From positions 1,426,001-1,490,000 of the forward strand of contig CP051187.1 in NCBI GenBank assembly GCA_038087035.1: 64,000 nt of DNA, read 5' to 3'. Positions within the stretch are counted from its first letter, which is position 1. Each line of letters begins with the position of its first letter. The stretch is from Gloeotrichia echinulata CP02 (GTDB lineage: Bacteria; Cyanobacteriota; Cyanobacteriia; Cyanobacteriales; Nostocaceae). The notes below the pieces were generated by a model. The model was not told the origin of the DNA and made no database searches. It worked only from the letters and a program-made list of their open reading frames with translations. Made by a program: the position numbers and the translations under genes. Shown here one piece after another: positions 46,301 through 55,300 of this stretch.

Positions 46301-49300
46301 TGTAGCCCCGCGCACTCCAGTTGAGGAAATACTGGCACAAATTTGGGCGCAAGTGCTGAAAGTAGAGCAAGTGGGGATAGAAGATAACTTCTTTACCTCC
46401 GGAGGACATTCACTCCTAGCAACACAACTGGTTTCACAGATCCGCAACATTTTCCAAGTGGAACTACCATTGCGGGAGTTGTTTGCTGCACCGACAATAG
46501 CCGAATTGACGCTATCGATTCAGCATTTACAACAACAAGACTTAGAACTAACTTCCCCACCCATCTTACCAAGGGCAGAGAATGCAGAATTACTATTATC
46601 ATTTGCTCAAAATAGGCTGTGGTTTTTAGACCAGTTCGAGCCGAACAGTTCCTTATACAACATACCCATAGCTTTGCGTCTAGTAGGAACTCTCAATCAA
46701 GCAGCCTTAGAACAAAGCTTACAAGAAATTATTCATCGCCATGAAGCCTTACGCACCAATTTAATTACAGTTGATGGACAACCAAGACAAATCATTCAAA
46801 CAGCAACAAATTGGACACTATCAGTTGTTGACTTGAGACATTTATCGACACTTGTACTGAGCGAAGTCGAAGTAACCGAACAAGAAATAGCTGCACAGCA
46901 ATTAGTGCAACAACAAGCTCTGCAACCCTTTGATCTAGAAAAACAAGCATTAGTGAGAGCGACATTAGTATTGCTGTCTGTGACAGAGCATCTATTTTTA
47001 GTGTGTATGCACCATATTGTCTCTGATGGCTGGTCTATGGGTGTGTTTGTCCAAGAACTAGCAACACTGTACAATGCTTATTCAATAGGTCAGCCTGCCA
47101 ATCTCGCACCATTACCGATTCAGTACGCCGACTTTGCAATTTGGCAGAGACAGTGGTTAGTCGGGGATGTATTACAAAACCAATTGAATTATTGGCAACA
47201 ACAACTAAAAGATGCACCAGCCCTATTATCACTCCCCACAGACCGACCCAGACCTGCGGTGCAAACCTTCGCCGGCGCATATCATGAGTTTGCACTCTCT
47301 GTTGAGTTAACTAAAAAACTGACAAAGCTGAGTCAGGAACAAGGGGTGACGTTGTTCATGATGTTGTTGGCAGCCTTTGATACCCTACTTTATCGCTACA
47401 CAGAACAATCAGATATTTTAGTGGGGACACCAATTGCTAACCGCAATCGCAGTGAAATAGAAGGGTTAATTGGCTTTTTTGTCAATACTTTAGTTTTACG
47501 GACTGATTTATCAGGTAATCCCAGTTTTGCAGAATTACTCACTCGTGTTCGGTTGATGGCAATGGATGCTTATGCTCATCAGGATTTACCCTTTGAAATG
47601 TTGGTGGAAGTATTGCAGCCAGAACGAGACCTCAGCCATGCACCACTGTTTCAGGTAGATTTTCTCCTCCAAAATGATCCCCTATCGACCGTAGAGTTGA
47701 CTGGGTTAACTGTCAGTCCATTGCCAATAGAAAGCGCAACGGCAAAATTTGATCTTACATTAGGAATGCAGAACACAGGTAATGGACTAGTGGGAGTGTG
47801 GGAGTACAACACCGACTTGTTTGACCATAGCACCATCGAGCGAATGAAGGGTCATTTTGTCACAATGCTGGAAGCAATTGTAGCGAATCCCCAAGAGCGA
47901 ATTGACCAATTGCCAATGCTAACAGCAGTTGAGCAACAGCAGTTATTTGTAGAATGGAACGATACTCAAGCCGATTATCCCGAAGATAAATGTATCCATC
48001 AGTTGTTTGAAGAGAAGGTTAAGTTTACCCCAGATGCAGTAGCAGTAATATTTGAAAATCAACAATTAACTTATGGTGAGTTGAACACCCAAGCCAATCA
48101 ATTAGCACACCACCTACAATCTTTAGGTGTCAGACCAGAAGTTTTGGTGGGGATTTATTTAGAGCGATCGCTATCCATCATCGTGACATTATTAGCTATC
48201 CTCAAAGCCGGTGGCGGTTATGTGCCCCTAGACCCTGATTATCCCCAGCAGCGTTTAGCTGACATATCTGAGGATTCACAATTCTCTGTGCTGATCACAC
48301 AGCAAAAATTACTCACTTCTCTACCAGTACAAGGAGTAAAAGTCATTGTCTTGGATACAGAATCTGAGATGCTGACGAATCAAAGTCAAGTAAATCCGGT
48401 CAGTGAGGTCAAACCAGAAAACTTAGCTTGTCTATTGTACACTTCTGGGTCTACCGGCAAACCCAAAGGCGTAATGCTGACTCACGCAGCTTTAGTTAAC
48501 CATAGCAGTGCAATTAGTGAAGTATTTGGTCTAACTAGCGGCGATCGCGTCTTGCAATTTGCTTCCTTCAGCTTTGATGTAGCGGCGGAAGAAATCTTCC
48601 CCACTTGGTACAAAGGCGCAACGGTGGTATTAAGACCCACACAAATGTTCCCTGACTTTGCCAGTTTTGCCCAATTTATTGCCCAAGAAAGTCTCAGCGT
48701 CTTAAATATTACTCCAGCCTATTGGCATGAATGGGCAGTGGCGGTATCTCAAGACAATGCAACTGTACCGCCAAGTCTGCGGTTAGTGGCTGTGGGTGGG
48801 GATGCAGTTCTCCCAGAAACAGTGACAATATGGCGACAAGTAGTAGGCGATCGCGTCAATTGTCTCAATGTCTACGGTCCAACCGAAGCATCTGTAACCG
48901 CCATAGTTCATGACCTACTCCATCCCCAATCAGAAACAGCCAACTCAGTGCTGATTGGTCGTCCCATTGCCAATACACAAGCCTACATCCTTGACCGTCA
49001 TCTGCAACCCGTACCCGTGGGAGTCAAAGGTGAACTGCACCTGTGTGGTGTTCGTTTAGCCAGGGGTTATCTCAACCGCCCAGAACTGACGGAGGAAAAA
49101 TTTATTCCCAACCCCTTCAGCCCCAGCAGCGGGGCTGAAATTCTGCCTAATTCCCAGTCCCCAGTCCCCAGTTCCCGACTTTATAAAACCGGAGATTTAG
49201 CCCGCTATTTGCCAGATGGTAACATTGAGTGCTTTGGACGCATCGACAATCAAGTAAAAATTCGGGGATTCCGCATCGAGTTGGGAGAAATTGAGGCGGT

Positions 49301-52300
49301 ACTAAACCAATATATTGATGTGCAGACATCTTGTGTGATCATCCGCGAGGATACCCCAGGAGAGACTTGTACTGAGCGTAGCCGAAGTACTTGTACTGAG
49401 CGTAGCCGAAGTAAATATTTAGTTGCCTACGTAGTACCACATTCCGAAAAAATACCCACAATTAGCGAACTGCGTCAGTTCCTCTCTAGGAATCTGCCTC
49501 TTTACATGGTGCCCCAGGCCTTCGTATTCCTGGACTCTCTACCCCTAACACCAAATCGCAAAGTAGACCGTCGCGCCCTACCAGCACCCGATTTATCCAG
49601 CAACAGAACAGACAAATATGTTCCCCCACGCACCCCCACCGAAGAAATGCTGGCACAGATTTGGGCGCAAGTCTTGAAAGTGGAGCAAGTCGGCATTCAT
49701 GATAATTTCTTTGAAATTGGGGGACACTCCCTACTCGCAACGCAACTGGTATCCCGCATCCGTTCCAACTTCCAAGTAGAACTACCATTGCGAAGCCTGT
49801 TTGCAGCAGCGACAGTTGCCCAATTAGCTCATCTTATTGGGCAATCACAGCGACAAAACTTAGAAATAACAGTACCACCAATTTTACCAAGGGGAGAGAA
49901 TGCAGAATTATCGCTGTCATTTGCCCAACAACGTTTATGGTTTTTAGACCAGTTACAGCCCAACAGTTCCTTATACAACATACCCTTAGCTTTGCGTCTA
50001 ACAGGATTTCTCGAAGTTGCAGCCCTAGAACAAAGCTTAGAAGAAATTATTCATCGCCACGAAGCGTTACGCACCAACTTCATCACCATTAATGGACAAC
50101 CAACTCAAATCATTCAAACAGTCAGGAATTGGAAACTATCAGTAATTGAATTGCAACATCTGCCAAGATTTGAGCAAGAAACATCTGCACAGGAATTGGC
50201 AATTACACAGGCTATTCAACCCTTTGACTTGGCAAGCGGTTCCCTACTGAGAGCAACATTAGTCGTGCTGTCTGAGACAGAACACATATTGTTAATTTGT
50301 ATGCACCACATTGTCAGTGATGAATGGTCAATGGGTGTGTTTATTCAGGAACTGGCAACATTTTACAATGCTTATGCTCAAGGTCAGCCTGCCAATGCCG
50401 CACCACTACCGATTCAGTACGCCGATTTTGCAATTTGGCAAAGACAGTGGTTAGTCGGGGAGGTACTGCAAAGCCAATTGAGTTACTGGAAACAACAACT
50501 AAAAGATGCACCAGCTTTATTGTCGCTTCCCACCGACAGACCCAGACCTGCTGTGCAAAAATTCGTTGGCGCGTATCAAGAGTTTGCACTTTCTGTGGAA
50601 TTAACTCAAGGCTTAATGCAACTGAGTCAGCAACAAGGAGTAACTTTGTTCATGACGCTGTTGGCAGGGTTTGATACATTACTTTACCGCTATACCGGAC
50701 AATCAGATATTTTGGTGGGGACACCAATTGCTAACCGCAATCACAGCGAAATAGAAGGGTTAATTGGCTTTTTTGTCAATACTTTAGTGATGCGGACTGA
50801 TTTATCGGCAGATCCTAGTTTCTCATCGTTACTGGTGCGTGTTCGGGAAATGGCGCTGTCCGCCTACGCCCATCAGGATTTGCCGTTTGAAATGCTGGTG
50901 GAAGCATTACAGCCCCAAAGAAACCTCAGCCATACACCCCTGTTCCAGGTGGCATTTGTGTTCCAGAATGCGCCTAACTCTCAAGTAGAACTGACTGGCT
51001 TAACTGTTAGTCCATTGGTTGTAGAAAGCACAACTGCCAAGTTTGATCTTACCTTAGCAATGGAGAACACAGGTACTGGACTGGTGGGAGTGTGGGAATA
51101 TAACACTGATTTGTTTGATAGCAGCACCATCGAGCGGATGGCGAGTCATTTTGTGACACTACTTGAGGGAATTGTAGCGAATCCCTTTGAGCGGATTTCC
51201 CAATTACCTCTGTTGACAGCAGTTGAGCAGCAGCAATTATTAATTGAGTGGAATGATACTCAAGTAGATTATCCCCAAGATAAGTGTATCCATCAATTGT
51301 TTGAGGAGCAGTGTTTGAGGACACCCGATGCTGTGGCGGTGGTATTTGAAGAGCAACAACTTACCTATGATGAGTTGAATTGTCGCGCTAATCAGTTGGC
51401 GGAATATTTACGTTCTTTGGGAGTGTCCGCAGATGTACTGGTAGGGTTGTGTGTAGAGCGTTCTTTAGAAATGATCGTGGGACTACTTGCAATTCTCAAA
51501 GCGGGTGGAGCTTATGTACCACTTGACCCTGAGTATCCCCAAGAGCGTTTGAGCTTTATCCTTGAAGATGCCCAGGTGAAGGTACTATTAACCCAACAGT
51601 CACTCCTGGACAAATTACAATCGCATCAAGCGCAGGTAGTTTGTTTGGATCAGGTCTGGGAAAAAATTGTCCAGAATAATCAAGATAATCCTACCAGTGG
51701 GGTGACGGCTTTTCATCTAGCGAATGTAATTTACACTTCCGGTTCAACAGGTAAACCTAAAGGTGTAATGGTTGAGCATAAGGGATTATGCAACCTAGCT
51801 CAAGCTCAGATGCAAACTTTTGGTTTGCATTCTGATAGTCGCGTTCTCCAGTTTGCCTCCTTCAGTTTTGATGCTTCTATCTGGGAAGTTGTCATGGCTC
51901 TGGGATCAGGGGCAACACTTTACTTAGGAACAAAAGACTCTTTATTACCGGGTATGCCGTTAATTGAGCGATTACGCAATTATTGCATTACCCATGTCAC
52001 CCTACCACCATCAGCACTGGCAGTTCTCCCGACGGAAGAACTCCCGGCGTTGCAAACAATAATTGTCGGTGGAGAAGCTTGTTCTGCTGAACTGATAAAA
52101 CAATGGTCTGTGGGAAGAAATTTCTTCAATGCTTATGGTCCGACAGAAGCCAGTGTCTGTGCTACAGTAGCAAAATGTACTGATGCTGATCAGAAAATAT
52201 CCATCGGTCGTCCAATCGCCAACGCGCAAATCTACATCTTAGACTCACACTTACAGCCAGTTCCCGTTGGTGTGCCAGGAGAATTGCACATTGGTGGTGC

Positions 52301-55300
52301 GGGATTAGCACGAGGCTACTTTAACCGTCCAGAATTAACCCAAGAGAAATTCATCCCCAATCCGTTTGACAATTCAAAATTATATAAAACTGGGGATTTA
52401 GCACGCTATTTACCTGATGGCAATATAGAATACTTGGGACGCATCGATAATCAAGTTAAGGTGCGGGGCTTCCGCATTGAATTAGGCGAAATTGAAGCCG
52501 TACTTAGTCAACATGAGGATGTGCAAATATCTTGCGTTATTGTCCGCGAAGATACCCCAGGTGAGACTTGTACTGAGCGTAGCCGAAGTAAGCAGTTAGT
52601 CGCCTATATTGTGCCGCAAAAAGATGTCACACTCACAACTAGCGAACTGCGTCAGTTTATTGGCAATAAACTCCCAAGCTACATGATACCCCAGGCTTTT
52701 GTAATCCTGGAGTCTTTACCGATAACACCAAATGGAAAAATAGACCGCCGCGCCCTACCAGCACCAGATTTACACAGTGAAATAGCAGACAAATTTGTTG
52801 CACCCCGTAACCCCATTGAGGAAAAATTAGCACTCATTTGGACTCAAGTGCTGAGGTTAGAGCAAGTAGGCATTGACGATAACTTCTTTGAACTTGGAGG
52901 ACATTCTTTACTAGCAACTCAGGTAATTTCTCGCTTGCAGGAAGCTTTTAAGATTTCGTTACCGTTGCGTTATATCTTTGAATCACCGACAGTTGCCCAG
53001 TTAAGTGAGGTGATATCAAGTCAGCTAGAAACTGGTTCAGGTTTGACGGTGCCAGCAATGGCACCTGTTGACCGAGACAGAGACATACCTCTATCGTGGG
53101 CACAGGAACGCCTGTGGTTTATGAATCAGTTGGAAGGTGAAAGTAGTGCTTACACAATAGATTTCACCATGCGGCTGGTGGGGAATCTCAATGTCAAAGC
53201 TTTAGAGCAAGCTTTTGCGGCGATCGCGCAACGCCATGAACCTCTGCGGACTCAGTTTAAGATTAAGGATAATAAGCCGGTGCAGGCGATCGCACCCAGT
53301 ATGACCATCACCTTACCAGTGGTGGATTTACAAAATGAGACAGACCCCATCAAACAAGTCGAGCAACTGGTAAAAGAAGAAGTCTGCAAACCCTTCGATT
53401 TGGCTAATGGTTCAGTGCTGCGAGTCAAGCTTTGGCAAGTTGCGCCCGACGAGTATGTATTGCTACTAGCGATTCACCATATTGCAGCTGATGGTTGGTC
53501 GATAGGCATTTTGATCGGTGAGGTATCGGCTTACTACCAAGCTTTTGCAATAGGTAGTTCTGTTGAATTACCAGAATTATCTATACAGTATGCCGACTTC
53601 GCTGTCTGGCAGCGTCAGTGGCTGACAAATCAAGTATTAGAACGTCAATTAAGCTACTGGAAGCAACAGTTAACAGGTGCGCCACCTCTATTAGAATTAC
53701 CCACAGACCGCCCCCGCCCAGCTATACAAACTTTCCGAGGCGGTACAGAGCGACTGCAACTAGATAGCCAGCTAACGCAGCAGCTGAAAAAGCTCTCTCA
53801 AAAGTCTGGAAGCACTCTGTTTATGACACTGCTGGCGAGTTTTGTGGTGTTACTGTCTCGCTACAGTAGACAAACAGATTTGGTGGTTGGCTCACCGATC
53901 GCTAATCGCAATCGCCAAGAAATCGAACCATTAATTGGCTTTTTTGTCAATACTCTGGCGCTAAGATTCGATCTTTCCCCAGAACCGAGCTTTGAAGCCT
54001 TACTAGCGCAGGTGCGAAAAGTTACCCAAAACGCCTACGAGCATCAGGATTTACCCTTTGAAATGTTAGTGGAAGAGTTGCAACTGGAGCGGAACTTGGA
54101 TCGCAATCCCTTGACGCAGGTGGTATTTGCCCTCCAGAATGCGCCAACTGCGCCTTGGGATTTTCCTGGTGTCAGGGTCGAGGATATGCCTTCAGGACTG
54201 GACTCGGTTCGAGTTGACCTAGAACTTTACTTGTGGGAAGTACCAGAAGGTCTGGGGGGCTTTTGCTCGTACAACAGGGATTTGTTTGATGGGACAACTA
54301 TTGCCCGGATGATGCAAAATTTTGTAACTTTATTAGGGGCAATTGTTGACAATCCCCAACAATCGGTGGCTTTACTACCCTTACTAACAGAGGGCGATCG
54401 CCAACTATTAAAGGAATGGAATGATACCCAAACCGATGATCCCTACCACAAGTGTATTCATCAATTAGTAGAAGAACAGGCACAACAGACTCCCGATGCA
54501 GTCGCAGTAGTCTGTGGAAATCAACAACTGACCTATGCACAGTTGAACAATCGCGCTAATCAGTTAGCTCATTACCTGCGGTCTTTGGGGCTAGAAACCG
54601 AGCAGTTGGTGGGGATTTGTGTAGAGCGATCGCCCTTAATGCTCGTGGGAATTTTAGGAATTCTCAAAGCAGGCGGTGCTTACGTGCCCCTTGACCCTGA
54701 GTATCCCCAAGAACGTCTGAGCTTGATGTTAGAGGACAGTCAAGTTTCGTTACTGCTGACCCAAGGGACACTCATTGAAAAATTACCCCAACATCCAGCC
54801 AAACCTGTATTTTTAGATGAAATTTGGCAACAAATTGCCCAAAACAGTCAAGAAAATCTCAGGGGAATCGTCACTGCTGCTAACTTAGCCAATGTAATTT
54901 ATACTTCTGGCTCTACGGGTAAACCCAAAGGGGTAATGGTTGAGCATCGCGGATTGTGCAACCTAGCTCAAGCTCAGATTCAGGCTTTTGGTTTGCATTC
55001 TCAAAGTCGCGTTCTCCAGTTTGCTTCCTTCAGTTTTGATGCTTGTATATCAGAAATTTTGATGTCCTTGGGATCGGGAGGGACACTTTATCTGGGAAGC
55101 AAAGACTCTCTAATGCCCGGTACGCCGTTAATTGAGCGATTACAGGATTATGGCATTACCCATATTACTCTACCGCCCTCGGCATTAGCTGTTCTGCCTA
55201 TGGTTGAACTGACTACCCTGGAAACTATAATTGTGGCAGGAGAAGCTTGTGCTGTTGAACTGATCAAACAATGGTCAGCGGGGCGTAATTTCTTTAATGG

